Shown here: positions 8,401 to 16,506 of the stretch, one piece after another
How positions within the stretch are numbered: position 1 is the first letter of the stretch
Layout of the letters: every line of letters starts with the position of its first letter
NCBI GenBank assembly: GCA_025359965.1
Contig: JANYDC010000119.1
Coordinates: 1 to 64,000 of the forward strand
Direction: 5' to 3'
Source: Pedosphaera sp.
Lineage (GTDB): Bacteria > Verrucomicrobiota > Verrucomicrobiia > Limisphaerales > SXQI01
DNA: 64,000 bases
Made by a program: the position numbers and the translations under genes
The notes under the pieces: generated by a model
What the model was told of the DNA's origin: nothing
Seen by the model: only the letters and a program-made list of their open reading frames with translations
Database searches by the model: none

Positions 8401-10791
8401 TCGGCCAGTTAGGGGATAAAGTCCAGTGGGCTTTGAGGCCAACACACTCTCCGCCTGCTTTGCGTTATCCGTGCCGACCCTGAAATTGAGACCAGGATAA
8501 TCACCAAAACCATCGAGATACTGAGGCGTGCCCGGACGCTCCAATTTGTTCAAATCCGCCGGGTCAACCCCCGTGAAAAGAATAACGCCGGGCTTAAGAA
8601 ATACATTCTTATCCGACTGATCGCCGCGAATAAAGAAGCCGCCCATGGCAAAATTGGCGTCGATGAATTCAGTCGTTCTTTGGGCATATTTACCCACTAC
8701 ATTGATCCAACCCCAATCAAGCGGAGTGCCCACATCGAGCTTACCGATTTGTTCCAAGCCACCATCGGGTGTAATCCGAAGCGACGATGAATTGGGAACA
8801 AATTTCAACGCATCAGGCCCCACCCCGCCCGGACAGCCCGTGGCGGCGCAATCACGGGCATACTTCATCTGGACTGGCACCACCCCCTCCAAACTACTTG
8901 TGGTGGGGTCAATTAAATCCTCCTTAACATTTAGGCTGCCCACTCCCGTCCAGCCTATACGGGCGTCGTAGGGGAAATGCGTTCGAAAAAGTCCGGGGTT
9001 AATGGAGAATTCACCGCTCAACAGGGCAGCCCCATCCGAGCCCGCCTTGATCACCACTTCAGGTGAAATGACGGTGTCTATAGCACGGAAGTACTGCTCA
9101 TTGGATCGTTTAATCTTCATTGATGCCGACACAACGCTTGCCGCCTGCAGCGTATCCAATTCATCGCCGCGAACATAAACAGCGTGCCCAGTGGTTTTGA
9201 GAACAAATTCGCCAGTGTTGATGCGCCAAAGGGTGGCAATGGCCTCAATCCAGAGAGGTTTGGTTTCCTCACACCCGAACACATGGTTGGAATCTTCGAG
9301 GTCCGATGCAGGCTCAAGAGCTTGATTAAGGCGCACTCCGCCGAAAAAAAGAGTTCCCGTAAGTATCTTTGAGGTGATGTCCGCCCGGTAGCCATATCCG
9401 GCCGGCAGGCCCACCAGCAAATCCGCAAAACCACCCACCGTGTTCAAGGTGACCGCGCCCCTTAGAAATCGAACGTTCTCCACCACCGCCAAATCAGGTG
9501 ATGGGCCCGTCAGGATCACCGAGCCGGAATTCAAGAAAGCAGTGCCATTTGGGGTAAGCCTAACGTTCAAAGGGGTTCCATCACCAAAGATGTGGTCAGC
9601 CGAACCTACGACAAAACCACTGTTCGCATCCACGGCGAGTTGTGAAGTGATGTAAGTTGGACTGTTTACAACAATCGTAAAGGGTGAGTTGGCGATGCTT
9701 GTGAAGCCCGTCTCGATATCACCAAAGATAAGTTTACCATTGAAATGCAGAAGCCTAGCGGCAGGGGAAGTCGCGCTGTTGGCAGTGGTGTAAGCCAACA
9801 AGAGAGGGTTCTCCTTGTGCTTGAGGGTGATCGTCAATTTGTAAAACTTCGTCACCGGGTCCAACTGAGTTCCAGGAGCCGGCTTGAAGGATACGGTGTG
9901 CGAGACGTTGGTAACTACGGGAAGCGTGAAACCAGGAGGCGAAAGACCGTACCTGAGCGAGGCCATGGGAACGGTAAACGTATCAGAACTATCGGCGAGT
10001 GGAATCAAGGCATCAGTGACCGAATCCCGCAGTTCCAAGTCCAACCCAACCGGTATGGAGGAAGCTGAGATGCCAGCAAAGAAATTATCATACCTAAACA
10101 GTGTGAAATTGGCGTTGGCACTAAACAGGTCCTTACCTGGAACTGAGGGGATCAGATAGGTTTTACTGAAACTGCCACTGCTCATGACGCCCACCACATT
10201 CAAATCAACATCGCCACTGACTGTGCTGGTGAAATGAACAAAGGAGTAGGCTCCGGCCGTCGAACCTATATGAGTATCGGTGGCAATTTCAAACTTACCC
10301 ACACCTGTCACCTTGTAGACCTCGGCTTCAACCGTGTAACTATTGGTGGTGTTGAGCCAATTCACAGGCTTCAGCGGCGCAACCGAAGTCCGTGACGTGC
10401 TGTTAATGGTAAAATTAAAGATGGTGAACGGCAGAGTGACACTGTAGTCCACATCATAAGCCGTGTTGGTATTCCCCAACTGGTCCAAAATCTCCACCGG
10501 CTGCCCGCCTTGATCCAATAGCCGGAACTTTACGCGATAGTTGCTCGTAACAGGCCTTGAACCGGCTGTAACAGAATAACCTATGGTTGTACTAACACGG
10601 ATGGCATCGCGGTGGTAAATATCAGGAGAGCCTCCGACGTCCACTTGGGTAGCATCAGAGTTAATGAGGTAACCAGTGTAATTGGTGACCGTTATATTGG
10701 TCAATGAGGTGACCGTTTGCCCGGATGCGTATTTGACCCCAAGGATCAGCAACACCAAAAGACACAACCAAGTCTTGATTCTCGCCAGCAT
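5443..10791 (-). CDS. Giant exported protein, first gene of three-gene operon
   Basis: Exported protein of 1782 aa with no family I recognise. The chosen start is the ATG at 10791, giving the signal peptide MLARIKTWLCLLVLLILGVKYASG; a TTG six codons upstream would disrupt it. Residues to about 1150 look like beta-rich, Ser/Thr/Gly-rich repeating segments. About 1200-1500 is strongly helical and probably coiled-coil (EIDENLKKVEDAIDSIDSIL, TLDEVESALHDFKDFIHTV). The last 280 or so residues are Gly-rich amphipathic strands (SAEVGAGAFFFIEGPTFGG, GKMLLGASGEV) with a CPLC motif near the end. It could form a fibre or envelope structure, but this is speculative. It heads the operon with the two genes that follow. 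Confidence 0.8.
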   Translation of the reverse strand: MLARIKTWLCLLVLLILGVKYASGQTVTSLTNITVTNYTGYLINSDATQVDVGGSPDIYHRDAIRVSTTIGYSVTAGSRPVTSNYRVKFRLLDQGGQPVEILDQLGNTNTAYDVDYSVTLPFTIFNFTINSTSRTSVAPLKPVNWLNTTNSYTVEAEVYKVTGVGKFEIATDTHIGSTAGAYSFVHFTSTVSGDVDLNVVGVMSSGSFSKTYLIPSVPGKDLFSANANFTLFRYDNFFAGISASSIPVGLDLELRDSVTDALIPLADSSDTFTVPMASLRYGLSPPGFTLPVVTNVSHTVSFKPAPGTQLDPVTKFYKLTITLKHKENPLLLAYTTANSATSPAARLLHFNGKLIFGDIETGFTSIANSPFTIVVNSPTYITSQLAVDANSGFVVGSADHIFGDGTPLNVRLTPNGTAFLNSGSVILTGPSPDLAVVENVRFLRGAVTLNTVGGFADLLVGLPAGYGYRADITSKILTGTLFFGGVRLNQALEPASDLEDSNHVFGCEETKPLWIEAIATLWRINTGEFVLKTTGHAVYVRGDELDTLQAASVVSASMKIKRSNEQYFRAIDTVISPEVVIKAGSDGAALLSGEFSINPGLFRTHFPYDARIGWTGVGSLNVKEDLIDPTTSSLEGVVPVQMKYARDCAATGCPGGVGPDALKFVPNSSSLRITPDGGLEQIGKLDVGTPLDWGWINVVGKYAQRTTEFIDANFAMGGFFIRGDQSDKNVFLKPGVILFTGVDPADLNKLERPGTPQYLDGFGDYPGLNFRVGTDNAKQAESVLASKPTGLYPLTGRSKYYTRFGGVSGIHEAVFGQFPPTAILYGYKINFSNYGLAYLDSQNVDSRTEGYVHVPAPSNIDQNFEELRFTCLGALDKAKVPNGEAGLMKVLEYWQADFSTLAISFQSDVACDPGVGYLVLGVQAWASHVDDPLYGSVGFMSSGELIRAADGILNNFDSRLKLPNSFKFHGPGTEKYSFTSVSDAYYNHHADSPPGPGFINMAGKCDVPFFEDLKVHLHTSAKKTNTTAVIYLMGGWPSHGFEIAGKNFFNQAGFDDRNKGFPDGVTVENYRKGNTDGLGKYLVRAQRNWLGVIDLDYPLSWSTATRSFKSFQPVHNDLLVVNVEHQVKYLSAKNAELTFGIEYEGIPKVNLANLAFNAVDQASGVTEAFANAGLGAARGVIDEAMGKMNTMLNAELKEFFDKPFDDILQPVIHALYLELKSNWNPGTKTWTVNPNTIIDQYCLGGGPVPNLRNKLKNILGNSPIDLGVIKEIDENLKKVEDAIDSIDSILAKTDGHRTIASQLIKELIGELAAQFAGAILDDKLNALLADADPTLDEVESALHDFKDFIHTVRSGLQAGQEVVNELKAKLLSFAGEIDGITTSLSSDVRSFVGSINISIDDPFVHYSEQEIENFIRQKVEDRFFGTQLVAALQSIIKQRLYDVDTSIREGMDSMFQQFNGLMRSLINETLSQVDNEINGFLGKASGVMGAGRITGYAHINGDSLKLLRLDIYAQLKVPSEMELNAYIQIKELDSDGTPAACLPPSGKATEVSMGADDVKVGWISPDLRASVGAKFTFDSGITPPLLINVAGKLELNGAISFEAFEINRLAAAMAFGELENYFSAAAGIKFNKYEGFGGIYFGKTCTLDPIAMWDPEVAAVLGTPPFTGAYVYAEATIPISEALLGIPASCFFEISAEVGAGAFFFIEGPTFGGKMLLGASGEVLCIVSVEGKVKLIGVKNPSGLTLKGTGELSGEIGFCPLCISFSKSLGITYKNGSWDIDF

Positions 10792-10865
10792 ACAAAACCC
10801 AAAAGCCAACCCGTTTAAGAAAAACTACACAACAGATTTACTGAGCATCTCTTTGATTGGATCTA

Positions 10866-10894
10866 TGAATAGCAGAACCCTTGCCCCTTGACAA
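10866..10894 (-). promoter_or_regulatory. Possible sigma-70-type promoter of the giant-protein operon
   Basis: Read on the minus strand, TTGTCA (10894-10889) and TATTCA (10871-10866) are separated by 17 bases and lie about 75 bases before the ATG of the 1782-aa gene. The -35 matches consensus well and the -10 only moderately. This is a pattern match with no experimental support. Confidence 0.3.
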
Positions 10895-10954
10895 CCTAAA
10901 AGGGATAAAAATGAATAATAAAAAACTGAATGATCCAATGGAAGAGCCTCAGCC

Positions 10955-11596
10955 TCAGAGAGTAGCCACCCGCCCCACCCTCACCGCACCCGCTGCCAGC
11001 AGGCTTTCCTCAATGTTTTCGCTCCCGGCACAGGCTGCCTTGATAAGAAATTTAGGGCTTAGCAATTCCCGCAATTCAGCCAGGCTTTCCGCTGTGTCGG
11101 CCAAATCACCCAAGCCAAGACCGGTGCTGAAATAGTGTGCTCCCGAATCAGCCACCAATGAAGCCACGTTTTGCCGCTGTGGTTTCCCCAGTGCCTGCCA
11201 GCGCACGGTGGCGCGGACCAACCTTTCGTCGGCCGCTTCCACCACATCGCGCAACTCGCGCAAAGCGGCATCGTACCGACCTGCTGCGATGTGAGCTGGG
11301 TTGAGCAAAACCTCAAAACCCTGTGCCCCTTCGTCCAATGCCACCTCAACTTCATACCGCTTGACGTCGGAATGAACATTGCCGAACGGAAATCCGATCT
11401 GGGCCAGAGCCTGGACTTCGGATCCCTCCAAAAAATCCACAGCAAAAGAAGTCAGACTTGATGGCACCAAAACCCCCGCCAAACCCTCAGCGAGAGCAGC
11501 ATCGCAGATGGTACGCAGTTGCTCTGGGGTAATATCGGCGCGGAGGAGGCTCAACTCCACCGCATGGCTTGAACCTTTGCCGGGCGAGGACCTCAT
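10955..11596 (-). CDS. DeoC-like aldolase-fold protein lacking the catalytic lysine
   Basis: Protein of 213 aa with the outline of deoxyribose-phosphate aldolase (TIM barrel): an N-terminal [15 protein letters not shown] stretch, [20 protein letters not shown], and a C-terminal IKAACAG...AGAVRVG segment. In DeoC the Schiff-base lysine sits in a KTSTGF motif (Lys167 in E. coli). Here the matching stretch is HYFSTGL, with Tyr155 at the lysine position. The second active-site lysine is kept (Lys186). The acidic residue of the EVDMVIN motif is Glu95 instead of Asp. Normal aldolase activity is therefore doubtful, and a binding role or new chemistry is possible. The start overlaps the malate dehydrogenase stop as ATGA, so the two are coupled. 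Confidence 0.75.
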   Translation of the reverse strand: MRSSPGKGSSHAVELSLLRADITPEQLRTICDAALAEGLAGVLVPSSLTSFAVDFLEGSEVQALAQIGFPFGNVHSDVKRYEVEVALDEGAQGFEVLLNPAHIAAGRYDAALRELRDVVEAADERLVRATVRWQALGKPQRQNVASLVADSGAHYFSTGLGLGDLADTAESLAELRELLSPKFLIKAACAGSENIEESLLAAGAVRVGRVATL

Positions 11597-12585
11597 GAGT
11601 GCGGCAGCAAATCCGCCACAAGCGCTTTCTCCTCCTTCAACTCATTTTCAGTCGCCGAGATTTTTCCACGGCTGAATTCGCTGATGGAAAGTCCCTGCAC
11701 GATTTCCAAGGTCTGGCCATTGCTGCGGACGGGGAACGAGAAAATCAAACCTTTCTCAATACCATAAGAACCGTCCGAACAAACACACACACTGTGCCAA
11801 TCGCCGTGAGCCGTTGGATTAACGACCGATTTAACACTGTCCACCACGGCATTGGCCGCGCTGGCGGCACTAGAGAGGCCGCGGGCCTTGATAATAGCCG
11901 CGCCGCGTTGCTGAACCGTGGCAATGAATTCGGTTTCAAGCCAGGTGCGGTCAGTAATTACCTCGGTCACCGGCTTGCCGTTGATCTTGGCAATCGTGAA
12001 ATCAGGGTACTGGGTGGCGGAATGGTTTCCCCACACGCCCAGATTGGAAACTGCGGTAACGTCAACACCGGCCTTGCGGGCGAGCTGTGATTTAGCCCGG
12101 TTTTCATCAAGCCGGGTCATGGCAAACCAGCGGTTTGAGGGCACCCCCGGCGCATTGTTCATGGCAATCAGGCAGTTGGTGTTGCAGGGATTTCCCACCA
12201 CCAGAATCCGCACGTCAGATGATGCGTTGCGTTCGATGGCCTGCCCTTGGCCGGTAAAAATCTTGCCGTTGATGCCAAGAAGGTCCTTGCGTTCCATCCC
12301 CTGCTTGCGGGGCACGCTTCCGACCAACAGAGCCCAGTTCACCCCTTTGAAACCCTCATCCAAGCTGGCAGTCGGCACGATTCCCTTCAATAGCGGAAAT
12401 GCGCAATCATCCAATTCCATCACCACACCGCCCAAGGCAGGCAAAGCGGGTTCAACCTCGATGAGATGAAGGATTACAGGCTGATCAGCCCCGAACATCG
12501 CGCCAGAAGCGATACGGAACAAAAGCGAATAACCGATCTGACCGGCTGCGCCAGTCACCGCGACACGAATGGGAGATTTCGTCAT
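11593..12585 (-). CDS. mdh: Malate dehydrogenase
   Basis: NAD-dependent malate dehydrogenase of 330 aa, interconverting malate and oxaloacetate in the cytosol. The Rossmann motif is [17 protein letters not shown]. The sequence then shows the [16 protein letters not shown] substrate loop, [10 protein letters not shown], the arginine-bearing [14 protein letters not shown], and the catalytic histidine in [11 protein letters not shown]. These are features of the cytosolic/chloroplast type (MalateDH-SF1). I chose the ATG at 12585 because the GxxGxxG motif should begin near the N-terminus; the open frame extends 46 codons further without conserved sequence. Its stop overlaps the DeoC-like start by four bases. 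Confidence 0.93.
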   Translation of the reverse strand: MTKSPIRVAVTGAAGQIGYSLLFRIASGAMFGADQPVILHLIEVEPALPALGGVVMELDDCAFPLLKGIVPTASLDEGFKGVNWALLVGSVPRKQGMERKDLLGINGKIFTGQGQAIERNASSDVRILVVGNPCNTNCLIAMNNAPGVPSNRWFAMTRLDENRAKSQLARKAGVDVTAVSNLGVWGNHSATQYPDFTIAKINGKPVTEVITDRTWLETEFIATVQQRGAAIIKARGLSSAASAANAVVDSVKSVVNPTAHGDWHSVCVCSDGSYGIEKGLIFSFPVRSNGQTLEIVQGLSISEFSRGKISATENELKEEKALVADLLPHS

Positions 12586-12732
12586 AAATCTTGTGATGCA
12601 AGCATGCAGCGATTTGGGCGGGAACGTCCAATCAGAAAATGCGATCAAAGCCAGATACCCACATAGTCGAGTCCAACCAATGCCGCAAATCGATGAATGC
12701 ATGGCATTTCTGCGACCGCACATTGAGGAAGG

Positions 12733-13566
12733 TCAGATCTTCCTCTCTTTGTTGCGCAAGGTGGCCGATATTGAAACCAAGATCAGTGCAGCTCCTAGCG
12801 CGCAAACGATGGCCGCGCCCGTGGGAAAATCAAAGCGATAGGCCGCATACAAACCCATAACACTGGATACGGTGGAAACCATACAGCCGATGGCCATCAT
12901 TGCACCCAGTTTGCGACCCAAATAGTTGGCACAAACCGCAGGGACGATGAGGTATGAGAACACCAAGAGCACGCCGCCTATCTGCACAAAGCTAGTCACC
13001 ACCAGGCCGAAAAGCGCGTAAAACAAGAAATCCCACCTGCGAACGGCTACCTTCTCTGCAATGGCGCGTTGGGGTTCGAAGGAAATCATCAGGAATTTCT
13101 TTCGGCAGACAAAATGGACGACACCTATGGCTACATAAATGGCGAAGGTTCTGACAACTTCACGGGGGGTCACCAGCAAAACGTCGCCAATGAGGGTCCT
13201 CCGCAACTCTTCGTTGCCTTCGGCGCTTCGACTCAAAAGCAGGATACCCAAAGCCGCAGCAACCACGTAAACGATTCCAATCAGGGCCTCTTGAGGCACC
13301 TGATGGCGCTGTTTCGAACGGGTGAGCGCAAACAACGCCGCGCCCACCAGCGTAAAACCGAAAGACCAGAGATAAGTTTGGACATCGTGCGCATCATGCC
13401 CGAGCAAAAGAGCGAGACAAGTGCCCAAGGTCGCCACCTGCGCCAACGCCAGATCAACGAATATCACTTCGCGCCGCACAATGTGCAGGCCGAGATAAAC
13501 CAGAATTCCCGGCAAAAGCAGGCAGGCGATCAGCGGCCAACCCATCACGGTCAACATGTCACTCAT
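12733..13566 (-). CDS. Metal ABC transporter permease, ABC-3 family
   Basis: Integral membrane protein of 277 aa with about eight hydrophobic helices, typical in length for ZnuB/MntB/TroC-type permeases. Family features include the N-terminal IVRREVIFVDLALAQVATLG segment (normally a GxxFxGxAL-like loop that contacts the ATPase) and SFVQIGGVLLVFSYLIVPAVCA near the C-terminus. It would move Zn2+ or Mn2+ across the inner membrane with the binding protein encoded 24 bases upstream. No ATP-binding subunit lies in this cluster, so it must be encoded elsewhere or borrowed. Metal specificity cannot be read from the sequence. Confidence 0.88.
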   Translation of the reverse strand: MSDMLTVMGWPLIACLLLPGILVYLGLHIVRREVIFVDLALAQVATLGTCLALLLGHDAHDVQTYLWSFGFTLVGAALFALTRSKQRHQVPQEALIGIVYVVAAALGILLLSRSAEGNEELRRTLIGDVLLVTPREVVRTFAIYVAIGVVHFVCRKKFLMISFEPQRAIAEKVAVRRWDFLFYALFGLVVTSFVQIGGVLLVFSYLIVPAVCANYLGRKLGAMMAIGCMVSTVSSVMGLYAAYRFDFPTGAAIVCALGAALILVSISATLRNKERKI

Positions 13567-13590
13567 AATTGAAAAACAGTAAACCGTGGC

Positions 13591-14502
13591 TCACTTCACT
13601 TCCCCAAGGGCCTTCGCCAGAGAGTTGACCAGATAATCGATCAGCGGAATGTATCCGCCTTCCGTCCCTTTAACGCCTGCCGGGAACTGCGCCACATCCA
13701 CCACAACCCCCTCGGTGTTGCGCGCCACGGTTTCCGCCGTTTTGCGATTTAGGTAAGGGTCAACAATCGTGACCTTGATATGGTCAGCCTTCATTTTCGC
13801 AATGACCTCCGCAAGATGAGCTGGCGTCGGGGGAATACCCGGCTTCGGTTCAAGGAACAAATCCATCTTCAGGCCAAATCGTTGCCCAAAGTAGAGCCAA
13901 GAATCATGGTAAGACACCACCTCGCGACCCTTGAAAGGCTCAAGAGTTTTTTGCCACTCCTTCAATTTCAAATCAAGCGATTCAATAAAGCGGGTCAGGT
14001 TTGATCGATACAACTCGGTGCTTGGGGCGTCCTGAGCGCAAAATGCTTCCGCAATGTTCCGGGCCACAATCTTGGCGTTCTCGGGATCAACCAGAAAATG
14101 GGGATTCCCTGACGCATGAATATCGCCCTTTGCGCGGTCCAATGATGTGGGAACATCAAGCAACCGAACTCCTTGGGCACACAACACGTGGCCGGTAGCG
14201 CCGGCAGCCAGTTTCAAGTTGCGGGATTGGGTCAGCAAAGTGGGCAGCCAGCCTACCTCAAGTTCAGCCCCCCCCTCAACCAACACGTCTGCATGGTTCA
14301 GTTTCACAATGAAACTGGGTTTTGCATCAACGAAATGAGGATCCTCCGTCGGCTTGGCCAAAGTGGTAAGCTCAATTTTATCGCCTCCAATCTCTTTGGC
14401 AATGGAAGCCATATCCGCCGTCGTGGCCACCACGTTCAGCTTGGCAAACGCAGGGGCCGATAACATCACCGCTGCGATTAAAACAAAAATCGATCTCTTC
14501 AT
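13591..14502 (-). CDS. Metal ABC transporter substrate-binding protein (ZnuA/TroA-like)
   Basis: Periplasmic cluster A-I binding protein of 303 aa with a signal peptide (MKRSIFVLIAAVMLSAPAFA). The four expected metal ligands are visible: His56 in DPHFVDAKPS, His135 in NPHFLVDP, His199 in SYHDSW and Asp248 in IVDPY. There is no long His/Asp-rich loop of the kind found in many ZnuA proteins, so Zn and Mn are both possible. It lies between the porin gene upstream and the permease downstream, with short gaps that suggest a single operon. Confidence 0.88.
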   Translation of the reverse strand: MKRSIFVLIAAVMLSAPAFAKLNVVATTADMASIAKEIGGDKIELTTLAKPTEDPHFVDAKPSFIVKLNHADVLVEGGAELEVGWLPTLLTQSRNLKLAAGATGHVLCAQGVRLLDVPTSLDRAKGDIHASGNPHFLVDPENAKIVARNIAEAFCAQDAPSTELYRSNLTRFIESLDLKLKEWQKTLEPFKGREVVSYHDSWLYFGQRFGLKMDLFLEPKPGIPPTPAHLAEVIAKMKADHIKVTIVDPYLNRKTAETVARNTEGVVVDVAQFPAGVKGTEGGYIPLIDYLVNSLAKALGEVK

Positions 14503-14544
14503 AATCTCATCAAAGTTTTCAAAATTTCTTGTGGCAATCCGCCT

Positions 14545-16020
14545 TTAGAACTTGTGCGCCCCATGAGCGCCAAGCATGAACTCCAGTTGAAGCCAGACCG
14601 AGTGCTCATCGCCAAAATGCTCCCCGTGATCGAGGTTGTATTGAAGCCGGACCTTGGAGAATTCACTGGGATAAAATGTCAGCGCCGGGGATATCCGCGT
14701 ACGCTGGCCACGAAACACTTCATTCGCGTCGTTTTGGCCGGAATTACCGTTTGCATATTCCCCGCGAAGTCCGGCCACCCAGCGCGGCTTGAATCCCCAA
14801 AGCACTTGCGAATAAAAACCCCAATCCCGCAGCGTTTCGGCCTGCAGGGGTGTGGGCGCAAGTGGATCGGCTCCTGCCCCGAATCGCCGGTAAAGGGCCT
14901 CCGTCTGCCATGAGACAAAGGGATACCCGGCGTTGGCTTGCGAGGGTTTCCATTTCCAGTAAGCATCCAGACCGTATATTTCCGTCCTTGAATCCGCACC
15001 GGTATCATTGGGAGCCAAGGCCACCGAGGCACCCGTGACCAAAGTTTGATGCTCCGTCAACTCAAACGAAGACGCCCACCGCGGAACAAATAATAAATCC
15101 TGCACTCCGCCAACGGTGCGATCCGTGGTAGCATGCCCATGGTATCGGTCAACACCCAGGGCATCCATGGCACCGGTATTGCGGAAACTGAAAGCCGTCC
15201 CCCCCTGCCCGTCAAAAACGCCAAGAAACAACTCGGTGTAAAAGGGGGTGGGCGCAAGCCATGAAAGTTGTGCCCCTATATTGCGCAGGCCGTCAGGTCC
15301 GAAGGCCCTTCCCAAGATGATCGGCTGGTCAACAAAGGCCCAACTGTGCGGGTGTTGCGAATTCTGTCGGCCGAAGTTGGCGAAAAACTGCCCGGCTTTG
15401 AGCTGCAGATTCCCAGGAAGGCTGGTGGATTGCAGGAACGCCTCCTCCAGTTCCGCACTCGTCTCGTTGTGGTTGTCGAGCTTGAAGACGATGTTGGCGA
15501 ATCCGTTAAAGTAAGGATCCACCGCGCCATCCAGGGAAATCTCAGCGTTGCGCAGCGAGAACCCGTTTTTGCTGGGATCGTGATCGCCCAGTTCCAGATA
15601 CGCCGATGGGTCTTTTGCGGTGGACCCGCCTACAGCCATCACGGCATCGAAACTCATGTTCATGTAAGACGACCCTGCTCGGGCAATGGTTATAGGCTGC
15701 GTGGCCGACCATGCCGGGGCTGACACGGGCGGGATGGCCGGGGTTGCTGCGTTGGTAGCGTTGCTGGAAAGTTCCGAGCGCACGATATTCGCATTTGTAG
15801 AGGTCATAGAAGATTTTTGCTGAGTCAGATCGGCTAACTGCCTGCTAAGCGCCTCAATGAGGCGACGTTGCTCAAGCTGGGTCTGTTCAGAATTTTCCTG
15901 CATCTGCTGCAATTTCCTGACCTGCTGTTGCAACTCCTCGAACTGTTTGCTTTCCTGGGCCATCAGCACGGATATAGGGAGGGACAGGGACAAAATAAGG
16001 GCACATTTCTTCAATTTCAT
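14545..16020 (-). CDS. Outer-membrane porin with N-terminal coiled coil
   Basis: Protein of 491 aa. It has a signal peptide (MKLKKCALILSLSLPISVLMA), then a Gln/Glu-rich coiled coil (FEELQQQVRKLQQMQENSEQ) as in trimeric porins anchored to the wall. A beta-barrel of alternating aromatic strands follows (LQLKAGQFFANFGRQNSQHP, RWVAGLRGEYANGNS) and ends in a strand finishing LEFMLGAHGAHKF. The fold resembles OprO/OprP-like porins. Placed 42 bases before the metal-binding protein gene, it may let the metal cross the outer membrane. The ATG at 16020 fits the signal peptide; an ATG-like start 14 codons upstream adds a charged leader and is less likely. Confidence 0.8.
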   Translation of the reverse strand: MKLKKCALILSLSLPISVLMAQESKQFEELQQQVRKLQQMQENSEQTQLEQRRLIEALSRQLADLTQQKSSMTSTNANIVRSELSSNATNAATPAIPPVSAPAWSATQPITIARAGSSYMNMSFDAVMAVGGSTAKDPSAYLELGDHDPSKNGFSLRNAEISLDGAVDPYFNGFANIVFKLDNHNETSAELEEAFLQSTSLPGNLQLKAGQFFANFGRQNSQHPHSWAFVDQPIILGRAFGPDGLRNIGAQLSWLAPTPFYTELFLGVFDGQGGTAFSFRNTGAMDALGVDRYHGHATTDRTVGGVQDLLFVPRWASSFELTEHQTLVTGASVALAPNDTGADSRTEIYGLDAYWKWKPSQANAGYPFVSWQTEALYRRFGAGADPLAPTPLQAETLRDWGFYSQVLWGFKPRWVAGLRGEYANGNSGQNDANEVFRGQRTRISPALTFYPSEFSKVRLQYNLDHGEHFGDEHSVWLQLEFMLGAHGAHKF

Positions 16021-16116
16021 AAACGGGGCTTTCTTGTGAAATTCCGAATTTCGGAACTCCAACGGGACTTAAGGGAGGGAAAGGCCGCGTACCAGAAAAG
16101 TCGCGGCAACAAGAAA

Positions 16117-16470
16117 CTATTGAAGATTGAAGAAAACAGGAGGAGCCCGACCAAATTGGAGTCGCAGATCAACGAAAGAGACCGTGGGTTTTAAGGCAAG
16201 CGGAAGACAAAAAAGAACTAGTAAAACAAAACCCAGAACGGCCAAACGAGCCCCTTCAGCCAGCACCTGACCGTGCTTCAAAAGGGTGACCGCACAAAGA
16301 TAATCATCATCCCCTCCGGGATGATGATGGAAATATTGATGGAGGGTTGGGCTAAGTGCCAGAATGGATGCACACAGAAGCGACAACACAAGCGCACCAG
16401 CAATGGCTGATTTAAGGACTCGGCGGATCTCCCGAGTTGTTAGTTCCTGCTGCACTCTTATACTAAGCAA
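16117..16470 (-). CDS. Small membrane protein with His/Asp-rich periplasmic loop
   Basis: Predicted protein of 117 aa with two hydrophobic segments (AIAGALVLSLLCASILALS and AVLGFVLLVLFCLPLAL). They flank a loop carrying HQYFHHHPGGDDDYLC, a plausible metal-binding motif. The start is probably the TTG at 16470, preceded by an AGGGA ribosome-binding site five bases away; a GTG five codons further in lacks one. It lies just upstream of the porin and metal-uptake genes, so a role in zinc or another metal is a reasonable guess. I recognise no named family, although DUF2946-like proteins have a similar build. Confidence 0.6.
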   Translation of the reverse strand: MLSIRVQQELTTREIRRVLKSAIAGALVLSLLCASILALSPTLHQYFHHHPGGDDDYLCAVTLLKHGQVLAEGARLAVLGFVLLVLFCLPLALKPTVSFVDLRLQFGRAPPVFFNLQ

Positions 16471-16506
16471 CCAATTCCCTGCGTCGACCGCAAGTCTGAA
16501 CTGTCT

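Noticed and set aside
10911..11135. Plus-strand small frame ([17 protein letters not shown]) with a possible ribosome-binding site
   Set aside because: Most of it overlaps the DeoC-like gene in antisense, and the composition is low complexity. Only the first 15 or so codons are in free space.
16021..16062. Upstream start for the porin
   Set aside because: The additional 14 residues carry charges in front of a good signal peptide, so the ATG at 16020 is favoured.
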